From assembly GCF_009604375.1 (NCBI RefSeq), contig NZ_WEGH01000004.1:558001-622000 (forward strand): 64,000 bases of DNA. The letters are read 5' to 3'. The position numbers and the translations under genes are program-made. Under the pieces are notes generated by a model. It saw only the letters and a program-made list of their open reading frames with translations, ran no database searches and was not told the origin of the DNA. Source of the DNA: Actinomadura macrotermitis. GTDB taxonomy: Bacteria > Actinomycetota > Actinomycetes > Streptosporangiales > Streptosporangiaceae. Positions 39,419-48,496 of this stretch are shown piece by piece. The stretch's first letter is position 1. Every line of letters begins with the position of its first letter.

Positions 39419-40633
39419 GTGCCCAATCCGTACCGGGAACTGCTCGCCGTTCCCGGGGCCCGGCGCTTCGTCGCCGCGGGGTTCGTCGGGCGGATGTCGA
39501 TGTCCATGGTCGGAATCGGCATCGTTCTGCTGGTTTCCGCAGTTACGGGATCGTACGGTATCGCCGGTGCGGTGGCGGCCACCCTGTCCCTGTCCTTCGC
39601 GGCGGGCGCACCGCTCAGCGCGCGCTACGCCGACCGGTACGGGCAGCGGCGCGTCATCGTGCCGACGGTGCTGGCGAACACGGCGGCCTTCGCGCTGCTG
39701 ATCGCCCTCACGATGCTGCGGGCGCCGGTCTGGACCCTGTTCCCCGCCGCCGCCGTGGCGGGCGCCACGATCATCTCCATGGGCGCCTGCGTGCGCGCGC
39801 GCTGGTCGTATGTGCTGAGCGGCAGCCCGGGGCGGCTGCAGACCGCCTTCTCCTTCGAGTCGGTCGTGGACGAGAGCATCTTCGTCGCCGGGCCGCTGCT
39901 GGTCACCTTCCTGTCCACCGGCGTGCACCCGGCGGCGGGCCTCGTCGCCTCCTCGGCCTGCACACTGGCCGGCACGCTCGCCCTCGCCGCGCAGCGCGGC
40001 ACCGAGCCGCCGCCCCGGCCCCGCGAGCCGGGCGCGGCGCGCAGCGGCCTGCTCGGCGACCCGGCGGTCCGCGTGCTGGCGTCGGTGCTGCTGCTGCTCG
40101 GCGCGGTGTTCGGCGCGATCGACGTGAGCGGCGTGGCGTTCGCCGAGGAGCAGGGGCACAAGGCGCTCGCGGGGGTGCTGCTCGGCTGCTACGCGCTCGG
40201 CAGCGGCACCGCGGCGCTCTGGTACGGCGCGCGGCGCTGGCGCGCCCCGCTGGCCAGGCGGTTCCAGGTGGGCCTGGTCGTGCTCGCGGTCATGCTGGTC
40301 CCGCCCGTCCTGCTGGACCGGCTGGCGCCGATGATGGTGGTGGTGTTCTTCTCCGGGCTGGCCATCTCGCCGACGATCATCCCGGCGTACGCGCTGCTGG
40401 AGCGGCTCGTCCCGCCGGGGCGGCTCACCGAGGGCTTCGCGGTGCTGTCGACGTCGGTCGGGGTGGGCGTCGCGCTCGGCTCGTCGCTGTCGGGACGGCT
40501 GGTGGACGCCCGCGGCTCGGGGGCGGCGTTCCTGGTCCCGCTGGGCGCCGCGCTGGCCGCGGCCGTGTTCGGCCTGGCCGGGGCACGTAAAATAAGTAAA
40601 CGTGAACTTTCCTCACAAACGATTGCCGAGTAG
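39419..40633 (+). CDS. MFS transporter
   Basis: A 404-residue permease with about 12 hydrophobic segments; ARYADRYGQRRVIVP is the loop 2-3 signature. The GTG at 39419 follows GGGAGG with six bases between. The frame is open far upstream but only from here is it protein-like. It is probably an efflux pump of unknown substrate. The last codons (from GARKISKRELSS) are AT-rich with rare AAA/ATA/AGT codons, because they double as promoter DNA for the next gene. Confidence 0.92.
   Translation: MPNPYRELLAVPGARRFVAAGFVGRMSMSMVGIGIVLLVSAVTGSYGIAGAVAATLSLSFAAGAPLSARYADRYGQRRVIVPTVLANTAAFALLIALTMLRAPVWTLFPAAAVAGATIISMGACVRARWSYVLSGSPGRLQTAFSFESVVDESIFVAGPLLVTFLSTGVHPAAGLVASSACTLAGTLALAAQRGTEPPPRPREPGAARSGLLGDPAVRVLASVLLLLGAVFGAIDVSGVAFAEEQGHKALAGVLLGCYALGSGTAALWYGARRWRAPLARRFQVGLVVLAVMLVPPVLLDRLAPMMVVVFFSGLAISPTIIPAYALLERLVPPGRLTEGFAVLSTSVGVGVALGSSLSGRLVDARGSGAAFLVPLGAALAAAVFGLAGARKISKRELSSQTIAE
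40583..40620 (+). promoter_or_regulatory. AT-rich probable promoter inside the 3' end of the MFS gene
   Basis: A 38-base patch (CACGTAAAATAAGTAAACG, then TGAACTTTCCTCACAAACG) is far richer in A and T than the rest of this coding region. It lies 20-60 bases before the aldonolactone oxidase start, the expected promoter distance. Exact boxes are uncertain. Confidence 0.4.
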
Positions 40634-40642
40634 CATCCCCCC

Positions 40643-41953
40643 ATGTCCCCCGTGACCCACCAGACGTGGCAGAACTGGGCCGGCAACCAGCAGGCCGCCC
40701 CGCAGCGCATCGCGACCCCCCGCAGCACGGGCGAGGTCGCCGACCAGGTACGCGCCGCCGCCGGCGACGGTCTCACCGTCCGCATGATCGGCACCGGCCA
40801 CTCCTTCACCGGCGCCGCCGTCGCCGAGGGCGTGCTGCTGCGGCCCGAGGGGCTGACGGCCGTGCGCTCCGTCGACACCGCGACCGGCCTGGTCACCGTC
40901 GAGGCGGGCCTGCCGCTGCACCGGTTCAACCGGGTGCTGGACGAGCACGGCCTCGCCCTGGCCAACATGGGCGACATCCAGGAGCAGACCGTCGCGGGCG
41001 CGCTGCAGACCGCCACGCACGGCACCGGCCGCGACGCCGCCGGCCTCGCCTCGCAGGTCGCCGCCCTGGAGCTGGTGCTCGCCGACGGCTCCGCCGTCAC
41101 CTGCTCGCCGGACGAGCGGCCCGAGCTGTTCGACGCCGCCCGGGCCGGCCTCGGCGCCCTCGGCGTCGTCACCGCCATCACCTGGAAGACCGTCCCGTCG
41201 TTCATCCTGCGCGCGCAGGAGGAGCCGATGAAGTGGGACCAGGTGCTGGCGCGGATCGACGAGTTCGACGCCGCCAACGAGCACTTCGAGTTCTACTGGT
41301 TCCCCCACACCGAGGGCTGCCTCACCAAGCGCAACAACCGGGTCCCCGGCCCGGCCGAGCCGCTGTCGCGGTTCAAGCACTGGCTGGACGACGAGTTCCT
41401 GTCCAACTCGGTCTTCGGCCTGATCAACCAGGCCACGCACCGGGCGCCGGCGATCACCCCGCGCGTCAACGGCGTCTCCGCCAAGGTCCTCGGCGCCCGC
41501 ACCTACAGCGACACCTCCTACAAGGTGTTCACCAGCCCGCGGACCGTCCGGTTCAAGGAGCAGGAGTACGCCATCCCGCGCGAGGCCCTGGTGCCGGCGC
41601 TGCGCGAGCTGCGCGCCCTGTTCGACAAGAACGACTGGAAGATCAGCTTCCCGATCGAGGTGCGGCTGCTGCCCGAGGAGGACGCCTGGCTGTCCATGGC
41701 CCACGGGCGGCGGTCGGCGTTCATCGCGGTGCACGTGTTCCACAAGGACCCGCACCAGGAGTACTTCGAGGGCGTCGAGGAGCTGCTGACCTCGGTCGGC
41801 GGCCGTCCGCACTGGGGCAAGATGCACACCCGCGACGCGTCCTACCTGGAGACGGTCTACCCGCGCTTCGGCGACTTCCAGGCGCTGCGCGACGAACTGG
41901 ACCCCGAGCGCCGGTTCGCCAACCCCTACACCACGCAGGTGTTCGGCGCCTGA
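40643..41953 (+). CDS. D-arabinono-1,4-lactone oxidase family FAD protein
   Basis: A 436-residue VAO-type flavoenzyme. The N-terminal FAD domain shows TVRMIGTGHSFTGAAV, whose His may carry the flavin, and QTATHGTGRDAAGLASQV. The C-terminal ALO domain ends with the diagnostic HWGKMHT and YPRFGDFQALRDELDP. It oxidises an aldono- or guluronolactone, linked in actinobacteria to ascorbate-like antioxidants or cell-wall sugar metabolism. No recognised partner nearby. ATG start. Confidence 0.94.
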   Translation: MSPVTHQTWQNWAGNQQAAPQRIATPRSTGEVADQVRAAAGDGLTVRMIGTGHSFTGAAVAEGVLLRPEGLTAVRSVDTATGLVTVEAGLPLHRFNRVLDEHGLALANMGDIQEQTVAGALQTATHGTGRDAAGLASQVAALELVLADGSAVTCSPDERPELFDAARAGLGALGVVTAITWKTVPSFILRAQEEPMKWDQVLARIDEFDAANEHFEFYWFPHTEGCLTKRNNRVPGPAEPLSRFKHWLDDEFLSNSVFGLINQATHRAPAITPRVNGVSAKVLGARTYSDTSYKVFTSPRTVRFKEQEYAIPREALVPALRELRALFDKNDWKISFPIEVRLLPEEDAWLSMAHGRRSAFIAVHVFHKDPHQEYFEGVEELLTSVGGRPHWGKMHTRDASYLETVYPRFGDFQALRDELDPERRFANPYTTQVFGA

Positions 41954-41963
41954 CCCGCACGAG

Positions 41964-41992
41964 GAAGGCCCCGCCGGTCCGGCGGGGCCTTC
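41964..41992. terminator. Hairpin terminator
   Basis: A 12-bp stem (GAAGGCCCCGCC and complement) with a five-base loop, 11 bases after the lactone oxidase stop and 12 bases before the stop of the convergent membrane protein gene. Confidence 0.8.
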
Positions 41993-42003
41993 TCCATGGC
42001 GTG

Positions 42004-42936
42004 TCAGCGGGTGCCGGTGCCGTCCGCTCCGCGCAGGGCCGGCTGGTCGCCGACGCCGCCCTGGCCGCCGTCAGGGCTCTTGTTCGGCGCGGTCGGGACC
42101 GGCGCGCTGCTCGGCGGCGGCGTCACCGGCGTGGACGGGGCGACGCTCGGCGAGGGCGACGTGCCGCCCGACGGTGTCTGCGACTGCCGCGGCGAGGCGC
42201 CGCCGGTCGATCCGGTGGGCGCCGGGGTCGCGGGGCCGGTGCCGGACTCGGTGGGCCGCACGGTCGGCGTGTGCGCGGGCTTCTCCTTCTGCCCGCCGCC
42301 GCCGACGTTGCCCCACGTGGTACCGGTGCTCCTGTTCTGCCCGACCCAGCCCGACGCCGGCTTGTCGGTGATCTTCTCCGCGATCGTGATGCCGCCCATC
42401 ACCACCGCGAACACCGCGACCGAGGAGAGCAGCAGCACCGGCCAGCGCCGCTTGACCCAGTCCAGGGTGTCGCCCAGCGCCGCCCGTCCCGCGGCCTGCC
42501 GCAGGGCCTGCGTGCCGGCGTCGTCCGCCAGCTCGCCCGCCACGCGGTGCTCGGGCGCGCCGTCCAGCCGGGTGGTGTTCGGGTCGGAGGCGACCGCCCC
42601 CGCGTCGAGGCGGGTGGCGTTCGGGTCGCCCCCGACATGGCTCCAGGCGACCGTCCGGGTCGGATCGGCGGACACCGCCTCGGCGGCGGCCTGCCCGGCC
42701 GCGTGCCGCTGGCCCGCCGCCGTGTGCAGGTGGGTGCGCTCCTTGAGCTGCTCCCTGCCCTGGTCCAGGTAGTGCTTGCCGATCGTCGTGCAGGCGGTGG
42801 ACACCACGCTCATGAACGCGGCGCCCGCGATCGTCCCGTACACCCCCAGGAAGGACGCCCCCACCGCGGCGATGGCCGTGGCCGTCCCGCTGGCGATCAG
42901 TTGTGTCGTGCTGACCCCTGGCAGCTTGCGCTGCAT
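42004..42936 (-). CDS. Membrane protein of unknown function
   Basis: A 310-residue protein. It has two N-terminal hydrophobic helices (about 10-45), a charged cytoplasmic stretch with two near-copies of a DPNATRLD/DPNTTRLD motif (residues about 104-125), another transmembrane helix (about 167-185), and a Pro/Ser/Thr/Gly-rich outer tail of about 110 residues. I do not recognise a family with function. The disordered tail suggests a surface or septum-associated protein. ATG start. Confidence 0.75.
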   Translation of the reverse strand: MQRKLPGVSTTQLIASGTATAIAAVGASFLGVYGTIAGAAFMSVVSTACTTIGKHYLDQGREQLKERTHLHTAAGQRHAAGQAAAEAVSADPTRTVAWSHVGGDPNATRLDAGAVASDPNTTRLDGAPEHRVAGELADDAGTQALRQAAGRAALGDTLDWVKRRWPVLLLSSVAVFAVVMGGITIAEKITDKPASGWVGQNRSTGTTWGNVGGGGQKEKPAHTPTVRPTESGTGPATPAPTGSTGGASPRQSQTPSGGTSPSPSVAPSTPVTPPPSSAPVPTAPNKSPDGGQGGVGDQPALRGADGTGTR

Positions 42937-43380
42937 AGAACAAATCCCCCAATTCGGCTGACCTCAACTGCCCCCACATCTCGAACTACCGGGGTGCCCG
43001 GGGTGTTCCAGTACCCGGACGTGACGAGAGCAACCCGAAAACACTGGAGTCGCCACGGTGCTTCCGGCACAGTGTGGAAAAGGATCCACAAGAATCAGGA
43101 AGGGCGACCCCAGCCGGACCTCAGCACGGGCAAGCTAGGTCAGGTGCCCTCTTCAGGAGGCTGAAGAGGGCTTCGAGAGCGGCGATGTTCGGACATGCCG
43201 GGTACGGTGCTGGCAGCAGGTGTGTCCGAAAGAGAGACTCGGTAATCCGGGGGAAGGGCACGCATGCGCCCTCGGTGGGGATCGGACGACCGGCCGGCGC
43301 GAGCACGGTGAGGCGGGCTCGTGGCGGAGGGCCGTTCCGGCACCCTCCGTGCCGTCAGGAGCAGGGCAGGAAGGACACGC
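42937..43380. other. Gene-free stretch of 444 bases with one strong hairpin
   Basis: It lies between two divergent genes (membrane protein and sepH), so it holds both promoters. GC is lower around 43020-43110. The only structure seen is the 43146-43171 hairpin, listed separately. No ORF or RNA gene was recognised. Confidence 0.5.
43146..43171 (+). other. 11-bp perfect inverted repeat with GAGG loop
   Basis: GCCCTCTTCAG, GAGG, CTGAAGAGGGC, about 210 bases upstream of sepH. Too far from a stop codon to be an obvious terminator. It could be a leader hairpin, an operator or the terminator of a short RNA. Confidence 0.5.
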
Positions 43381-45243
43381 ATGCAGGAGCTGCGCCTCGT
43401 CGCGGTCAGCGAGGACGGTACATACCTCGTCCTGGCCACCGCGGGCAGAGGCACCCGGTTCACCCTGCCCGTAGACGACCGCCTGCGCGCGGCGGTCCGT
43501 GGGCACTTCTCCCGCCTCGGCCAGTTCGAGATCGAAGTGGAGAGTCCCTTGCGCCCCAAGGAGATCCAGGCTCGCATCCGGTCCGGCGAGACCGCTGAGG
43601 AGATCGCCGAGTCGGCCGGGATCCCGGTCGAACGCGTCCGCTGGTTCGAGGGACCCGTGCTCCAGGAGCGCGAGTACATGGCCCAGCAGGCGCAGCGGGT
43701 CGCGGTGCGCAGGCCGGGCGAGTCCACGCCGGGGCCGCCGCTCGGCGAGACCGTCGAGGAGCGCCTCGGCCGGGGCGGCGTCGACCTGGAGGAGGCCGAG
43801 TGGGACTCCTGGAAGTGCGAGGACAGCACCTGGCGCGTCCGGCTGTCGTTCTTCGAGGGCGGCCGCCCGCACGCGGCCGAGTGGGTCTTCGACCCGCGCC
43901 GCCGGCACGTCTCCCCGCTGGACGAGGTCGCGGCGCGGCTGACGTCGGTGGAGTGGGACGACGAGGCCCTGTCCGACACCGTGACGCCGCTGGTGCCGCG
44001 CCGCCCCGCGATGAAGGTCGTCTCCGACGTCCGTGACATCGCGCCGGCGCCGCCGCCCGCGCCGTCGCGCGGGCTGCCGGGCGAGGGCGACCCGCGCGAG
44101 TACATCGTCGAGCGCGGCCGCATGGTCGACTCGCGGCCCGCGTTCACCGCCCGCGACCTGCCGGGAGAGCCGGAGCACCCGGCGCGCGAGCTCCCGACGG
44201 CCTCGGCGCCGCGCCGGATCGAGCGCCCGGCGCCCCTGCCCGAGCGGCCCGCCCCGGTGGAGCGCCCGGCGGCCTACGAGCGCCCCGTGCAGGCCGAGCG
44301 GCCCGTGCAGGAGGAGCGCCCGGTCGAGCGGCTCGCCCCGCGGGTGGAGCGCCCGGCGCAGGCCGAGCGCCCCGCCGAGCGGCCCGAGCAGGAAGAGCGT
44401 CCTGCCGAGCGGCCGGTGCAGGCCGAGCGGCCGGTCGAGCGGCTCGCGCAGGACGAGCGTCCGGTGCGGGAGGAACGTCCGGCGGAGCGCCCTGTGCAGG
44501 ACGAGCGTCCCGCCCAGGAGGAGCGCCCGGCCGCGTCCGAGCGCCCGGCCGAGCGTCCCGAGCAGGAGGAGCGCCCGGTGCAGGCCGAGCGGCCTGCGGC
44601 GAGCGAGCGTCCGGCCGAACCCGAGCCCGAGCCCGAGCGCGTCGTGCAGGAGGAACGCCCGGCCGAGCGTCCCGCGGAAGCCGAGCGGGACGAGCAGGAG
44701 GAGCGTCCGGAGCGGCCCGAGGCCGCCGAGCCGTCCGCGCAGGAGGAGCGCCCCGCCGCCGAGGACGCGCGGGACGAGCGCCCTGCCGCCGCGGAGCGTC
44801 CCGCCGAGGCCGAGGAGCCCGAGCAGGACGCCCCCGTCGCGGCGGAGCGCCCGGCCGAGGAGGAGCGTTCCGAGCCCGCGGCGGCCGAAGAGGCCGCTCC
44901 GGAGCCCGAGGTCGCGCCGGAGCCGGAGCCGGTCGCTGAGGAGAAGAAGCCGGCGCCCGCCGCGAAGAAGGCGCCCGAGGAGCCCGTCGTCCCCGCGCCG
45001 TCCCCGCCGCCCGCGCCGCAGCGGCCGCAGCACCAGGCGGCCCGGCCGGCGGCCAAGAAGGCGGCCGGGCGCCCGGCGATGCCCGGCCCGGCGGTCGAGA
45101 AGCCGGCGGCCGGCTCGGAGACCCCGGCCGCGGCCGCGGCGGCGCAGCGGCCCGCCCGCAACAACCGCCGCAAGGCCAAGGGCAAGCGCGCGTCGGTCCC
45201 GTCCTGGGACGAGATCATGTTCGGGGCCCGCCGCCCCGAGTGA
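43381..45243 (+). CDS. sepH: Septation protein SepH
   Basis: A 620-residue protein. Residues 1-230 are the conserved DUF3071/SepH N terminus: MQELRLVAVSEDGTYLVLAT, SPLRPKEIQARIRSGETAEEIAES with an HTH-like helix pair, VRWFEGPVLQEREYMAQQAQ, and VEWDDEALSDTV. The end reads KRASVPSWDEIMFG, also conserved. SepH binds FtsZ and promotes Z-ring assembly in Streptomyces. Between these ends lies a Glu-Arg-Pro repeat region of over 200 residues, making the protein much longer than the roughly 340 residues usual in Streptomyces. GGAAGGA precedes the ATG. Confidence 0.93.
   Translation: MQELRLVAVSEDGTYLVLATAGRGTRFTLPVDDRLRAAVRGHFSRLGQFEIEVESPLRPKEIQARIRSGETAEEIAESAGIPVERVRWFEGPVLQEREYMAQQAQRVAVRRPGESTPGPPLGETVEERLGRGGVDLEEAEWDSWKCEDSTWRVRLSFFEGGRPHAAEWVFDPRRRHVSPLDEVAARLTSVEWDDEALSDTVTPLVPRRPAMKVVSDVRDIAPAPPPAPSRGLPGEGDPREYIVERGRMVDSRPAFTARDLPGEPEHPARELPTASAPRRIERPAPLPERPAPVERPAAYERPVQAERPVQEERPVERLAPRVERPAQAERPAERPEQEERPAERPVQAERPVERLAQDERPVREERPAERPVQDERPAQEERPAASERPAERPEQEERPVQAERPAASERPAEPEPEPERVVQEERPAERPAEAERDEQEERPERPEAAEPSAQEERPAAEDARDERPAAAERPAEAEEPEQDAPVAAERPAEEERSEPAAAEEAAPEPEVAPEPEPVAEEKKPAPAAKKAPEEPVVPAPSPPPAPQRPQHQAARPAAKKAAGRPAMPGPAVEKPAAGSETPAAAAAAQRPARNNRRKAKGKRASVPSWDEIMFGARRPE
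44218..44850 (+). repeat. ERPxxxERP repeat region within sepH
   Basis: Degenerate in-frame repeats encode units such as ERPVQAERPVQEERP and ERPAERPEQEERP, about 35-40 copies of ERP at 4-7 residue spacing. The DNA units (GAGCGSCCSG with GCGCAGG/GTGCAGG links) are imperfect, suggesting expansion followed by drift. Encoded protein should be extended, highly charged and disordered. Confidence 0.85.
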
Positions 45244-45250
45244 GCGGAGC

Positions 45251-45293
45251 CGCCGGGCCCCGCGTCCCCCTCAAGGGGGCGCGGGGCCCGGCG
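45251..45293. terminator. Bidirectional terminator, 14+5-bp stem
   Basis: CGCCGGGCCCCGCG, one bulged T, CCCCC, loop TCAA, then the complement. It lies between the convergent stops of sepH (45243) and the bPH2 gene (45297). Confidence 0.85.
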
Positions 45294-45296
45294 CGT

Positions 45297-46733
45297 TCAG
45301 TCCTCCAGGAAGGGGACGACCCAGTCCGGGGTGATGCCGGCGGCGAAGGCGACCGCGTCGGGCTCGGCCATGTCGATCGCCGGGTAGCCGCCGTCCCCGG
45401 CGCCCACCGCGGCGACCAGGGTGGCCAGGCGCAGCCGCCGCTGGAAGAGCGTCTGGCGGATCCGCCAGCCGACGACGGCGCGGTGCTCGATCACCACCTG
45501 GCGGCGGCGCAGCGACCCCGAGCGCAGCGTCAGCCGCGCCGCGTCGGTGGCGTGGCCGAGCTGGCGGTAGCGGTCCAGGCCGACCGGGACCGCCAGCAGC
45601 GCGGCGGCCGCGCCCGCGCCGGCGACCCACGGCTGGCCCGCGAGCAGGGCGAGCGCGGCCAGTCCCGCCGGCGGCGCGACGGCGCGCACGACGCGGCGGC
45701 CCCGCGCGGCCCTCGGATGCGGGAGGAGCGGGCCGGGGATCGGGCCGAGGACGCGGGCGGCCAGCTCCTCGGCGACCCGGCGGGGCGCGGCGGGCAGCAG
45801 CCGTCCCCGCTGCGCGGCGTCGCCGAGGCCGGTGACCAGCGCGCCGAGCCGGGTCACCCCGGCCGGGCGCTCGAACGGGTTGTCCGACAGCTCCACGCCG
45901 CGGATCCGCCGCCGCTCCAGCGCGACGCTGCGGCGGGTGACCAGGCCGCGCTCGGCGACGATCGAGCCGTCGCGGGCGTAGACGGTGAAGTCCCAGTGGA
46001 ACAGGGTGAACACGATCACCGACATCACCGGCATCGCGACCAGCGTCACCACGGCCAGCGCGATCACCACGGCGGTGGGCAGGCCGACCACGTCGTGCCC
46101 GAGCCGCGCCATCCGCTCCCGGGTGATCAGGCCGAGGTCGTCGCTGAGGTTGTACAGGGTGCCGAGGGCGCTGCCCGCCAGCGCGAACGGGGTGAGCAGG
46201 TAGGCGCCGCTCAGCGGCGCGTACAGGTACCAGCGAGGCCGCATCCCGCCGAGCGTGCGGCGCGGCGGCGCGGCCGGTCCGGGCGCGGCGGCCCGGCTCA
46301 GCAGGTCGCGGCGGAGCCGGTCGGCGTCCTGGCGCGACACCGCGTTCAGCTCGCCCTCGCCGCCGTCGGCGCCCGCGTCGATGTGCACGATCGCCAGGCC
46401 GAGCAGGCGGTGCGCGAGGGAGGAGCTGACGTCCACGCCGCGGATCCGGTCGCGCGGGATCGTCTTGACCGACCGGCGGAGCAGGGACCGGCGCAGCTCG
46501 ATCCGGTCGCCGTGCAGGGTGTAGCTGAACGTCGCCCAGGTCGCCATGTGGAACAGCAGGCCGAACGCCAGGCCGCCGAGGGTGAAGAAGAACGCGGTGG
46601 ACAGGCCGCCGACCAGCAGGCCGGTGGCGCCCGCGCCGAGCAGCGCGACCAGCTCCTTGACGGCGCCGACGACGAAGGTCAGCGGGTGCAGGCGCCGCGC
46701 CCGGACCGGCGGCGCGCTCTGCCGGACCGTCAC
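45297..46733 (-). CDS. Membrane protein with bacterial PH (bPH2, YdbT-like) domains
   Basis: A 478-residue protein with paired transmembrane helices near 22-70, 180-240 and 345-380, each followed by a bPH2 unit: FSYTLHGDRIELRRSLLRRSVKTIP, DFTVYARDGSIVAERGLVTRRS and LTLRSGSLRRRQVVIEHRAV. This is the YdbT layout. The family is membrane-bound and of uncertain role; in Bacillus YdbS/YdbT contribute to resistance to an amylolysin-type lantibiotic. The GTG start overlaps the stop of a second PH gene (GTGA), so they probably form one complex. Confidence 0.9.
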   Translation of the reverse strand: MTVRQSAPPVRARRLHPLTFVVGAVKELVALLGAGATGLLVGGLSTAFFFTLGGLAFGLLFHMATWATFSYTLHGDRIELRRSLLRRSVKTIPRDRIRGVDVSSSLAHRLLGLAIVHIDAGADGGEGELNAVSRQDADRLRRDLLSRAAAPGPAAPPRRTLGGMRPRWYLYAPLSGAYLLTPFALAGSALGTLYNLSDDLGLITRERMARLGHDVVGLPTAVVIALAVVTLVAMPVMSVIVFTLFHWDFTVYARDGSIVAERGLVTRRSVALERRRIRGVELSDNPFERPAGVTRLGALVTGLGDAAQRGRLLPAAPRRVAEELAARVLGPIPGPLLPHPRAARGRRVVRAVAPPAGLAALALLAGQPWVAGAGAAAALLAVPVGLDRYRQLGHATDAARLTLRSGSLRRRQVVIEHRAVVGWRIRQTLFQRRLRLATLVAAVGAGDGGYPAIDMAEPDAVAFAAGITPDWVVPFLED

Positions 46734-47281
46734 GTCGCGTCGTCGCGCAGGTCGTGGGCGCGGTGCGCCAGGTCCTCGGCGAGCCGGGTGGCCACGTCCG
46801 CGGGGAGGCCGGCGACCTCCGAGGAGCCGGCGTGCGAGGCGGTGTTGACCCTGATGGTGGCCAGCCCGAGCAGCCGCTCCAGCCAGCCCTGCTTGGTGTC
46901 GACGGTCTGGATCCGCCCGACCGGGACCAGCAGCCACTCGCGGCTGAACCAGCCCGTCCGGGTGTAGACGACGTCGGCGCTGACCTCCCAGCGGTGCACC
47001 CGGTACCGCCAGACGGGCGCGACCGCGCTCATGAGCACGCCGGCGGCGCCGACCAGGACCGGCAGCAGCCCGATGCGGCCCGACAGCCAGCCCGGCATCC
47101 CCGCCCAGCCGGAGTCGCCCGCCCAGGCCGCCAACCCCCAGGCCAGGCCGAGCGCCAGCCCCCACGCCAGCAGGTACTCGATCGCCCAGTGCGCGATGGC
47201 GCGGGGCGAGACGCGGTGCGCCGGAGGCCGCAAGCGCGGCCCGCCGCCGTCGGGTTCCTGGGCGCGTCGCACCGCTGTCAC
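46730..47281 (-). CDS. Membrane protein with bPH2 domain (YdbS-like)
   Basis: A 183-residue partner protein with two transmembrane helices (about 28-60 and 70-88) and one bPH2 domain (WEVSADVVYTRTGWFSREWLLVPVGRIQTVDTK broken here as family landmarks WFSREWLLVP and GRIQTVDTKQGWLERLLGLATI). It forms the usual small-large pair with the downstream gene, to which it is translationally coupled. GTG start. Confidence 0.9.
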   Translation of the reverse strand: MTAVRRAQEPDGGGPRLRPPAHRVSPRAIAHWAIEYLLAWGLALGLAWGLAAWAGDSGWAGMPGWLSGRIGLLPVLVGAAGVLMSAVAPVWRYRVHRWEVSADVVYTRTGWFSREWLLVPVGRIQTVDTKQGWLERLLGLATIRVNTASHAGSSEVAGLPADVATRLAEDLAHRAHDLRDDAT

Positions 47282-47503
47282 ACACCCGAGTCTAGGCGCC
47301 GGGGCCGCCGCGGCGGCGAACCGCCCGGGGCGTGATTTCTGTCGGACCCCTGTGCGACGGTGTCAGTGAAGGCCAGCAGCATGCCAGGTTCTTGCCAGAG
47401 CCCCCCGGAAAACTGGATGCGTTCCGCGACCGGACACGGCAACGTTGGCAGGCCGAGAGCGTCAAGCCCATGAGAGTCCGGCGGCACCAACCGAGGAGTC
47501 CAC

Positions 47504-48496
47504 ATGTCTTACGCGATCCAGGCCGAGGACCTGGTGAAGCGGTTCGGCGAGACCGAGGCGCTGGCGGGCGTCTCCCTCACCGCCGCCCCGGGCACGGTGC
47601 TGGGGGTGCTCGGCCCGAACGGGGCCGGCAAGACCACCACCACCCGGATCCTGGCGACACTGATCGAACCGACCTCCGGCCGCGCCGAGGTCGGCGGCCA
47701 CGACGTCGTCCGGGAGGCGCACCAGGTGCGCCAGCTGATCGGCCTGACCGGCCAGTACGCCGGCGTGGACGAGATGCTCACCGGCACCGAGAACCTGGTG
47801 CTGATCGGGCGGCTGCTCGGCATCCCCCGGCGCGACGCCAAGGCCCGCGCGGCCGAGCTGCTGGAGCGCTTCCAGCTGACCGAGGCCGCCGAGCGCGCCG
47901 CCAAGACCTACTCCGGCGGCATGCGCCGCCGGCTGGACCTGGCGGCCAGCCTGGTCGGCCGGCCGCAGATCCTGTTCCTGGACGAGCCGACCACCGGCCT
48001 GGACCCGCGCAGCCGCAACGGGCTGTGGGACATCGTCCGGGGCCTCACCAGCGACGGCGTCACGGTCCTGCTGACCACCCAGTACCTGGAGGAGGCCGAC
48101 CAGCTCGCCGACGACATCGTGGTCATCGACCGCGGCCAGGTCATCGCGCACGGCACCTCCGACGAGCTGAAGGCGCAGGTCGGCGGCCAGGTGCTGGAGG
48201 TGCGGCCGGTGCGCGCGGCCGACAACGCCGTGGTCGCGCGCATCGTCGGCGAGCTGGCCGAGACCGCCCCCGAGGTCCGCGAGGGCCTGGTGTCGGCGCC
48301 GATCACCGACGCGGCGCTGATGCCCGCGGTCGTGCGCCACCTGGACGACGCCGGCGTCGCCGTCGGCGAGCTGTCGCTGCGCAAGTCCAGCCTGGACGAG
48401 GTCTTCTTCGCCCTCACCGGGCACCACACCGACGACATCGACGCCGAGGCCGGCGAGCTGGCCGAGGCCGCCACGAAGCAGGAGACCTCGGCATGA
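47504..48496 (+). CDS. drrA: Daunorubicin-resistance type ABC transporter ATP-binding protein
   Basis: A 330-residue DrrA-family ATPase. Walker A is GPNGAGKTT (about 41-49), the Q loop is in LTGQYAGVDE, the signature YSGGMRRRLDLA, Walker B ILFLDEPTTGLDP and the H loop LLTTQYLEEAD. The C-terminal DrrA domain ends LSLRKSSLDEVFFALTGH. It powers drug or lipid export with DrrB. ATG 47504 is preceded by GGAG. The operon lies next to a MarR gene that may control or be controlled with it. Confidence 0.93.
   Translation: MSYAIQAEDLVKRFGETEALAGVSLTAAPGTVLGVLGPNGAGKTTTTRILATLIEPTSGRAEVGGHDVVREAHQVRQLIGLTGQYAGVDEMLTGTENLVLIGRLLGIPRRDAKARAAELLERFQLTEAAERAAKTYSGGMRRRLDLAASLVGRPQILFLDEPTTGLDPRSRNGLWDIVRGLTSDGVTVLLTTQYLEEADQLADDIVVIDRGQVIAHGTSDELKAQVGGQVLEVRPVRAADNAVVARIVGELAETAPEVREGLVSAPITDAALMPAVVRHLDDAGVAVGELSLRKSSLDEVFFALTGHHTDDIDAEAGELAEAATKQETSA

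Noticed and set aside
44218..44850. CRISPR array
   Set aside because: Repeats are degenerate, have no constant spacer length and encode an in-frame ERP protein region.
44274..45218. Serine/glycine/arginine-rich open frames antisense to sepH
   Set aside because: They mirror the ERP-encoding repeats on the other strand and lack start signals or recognisable domains.
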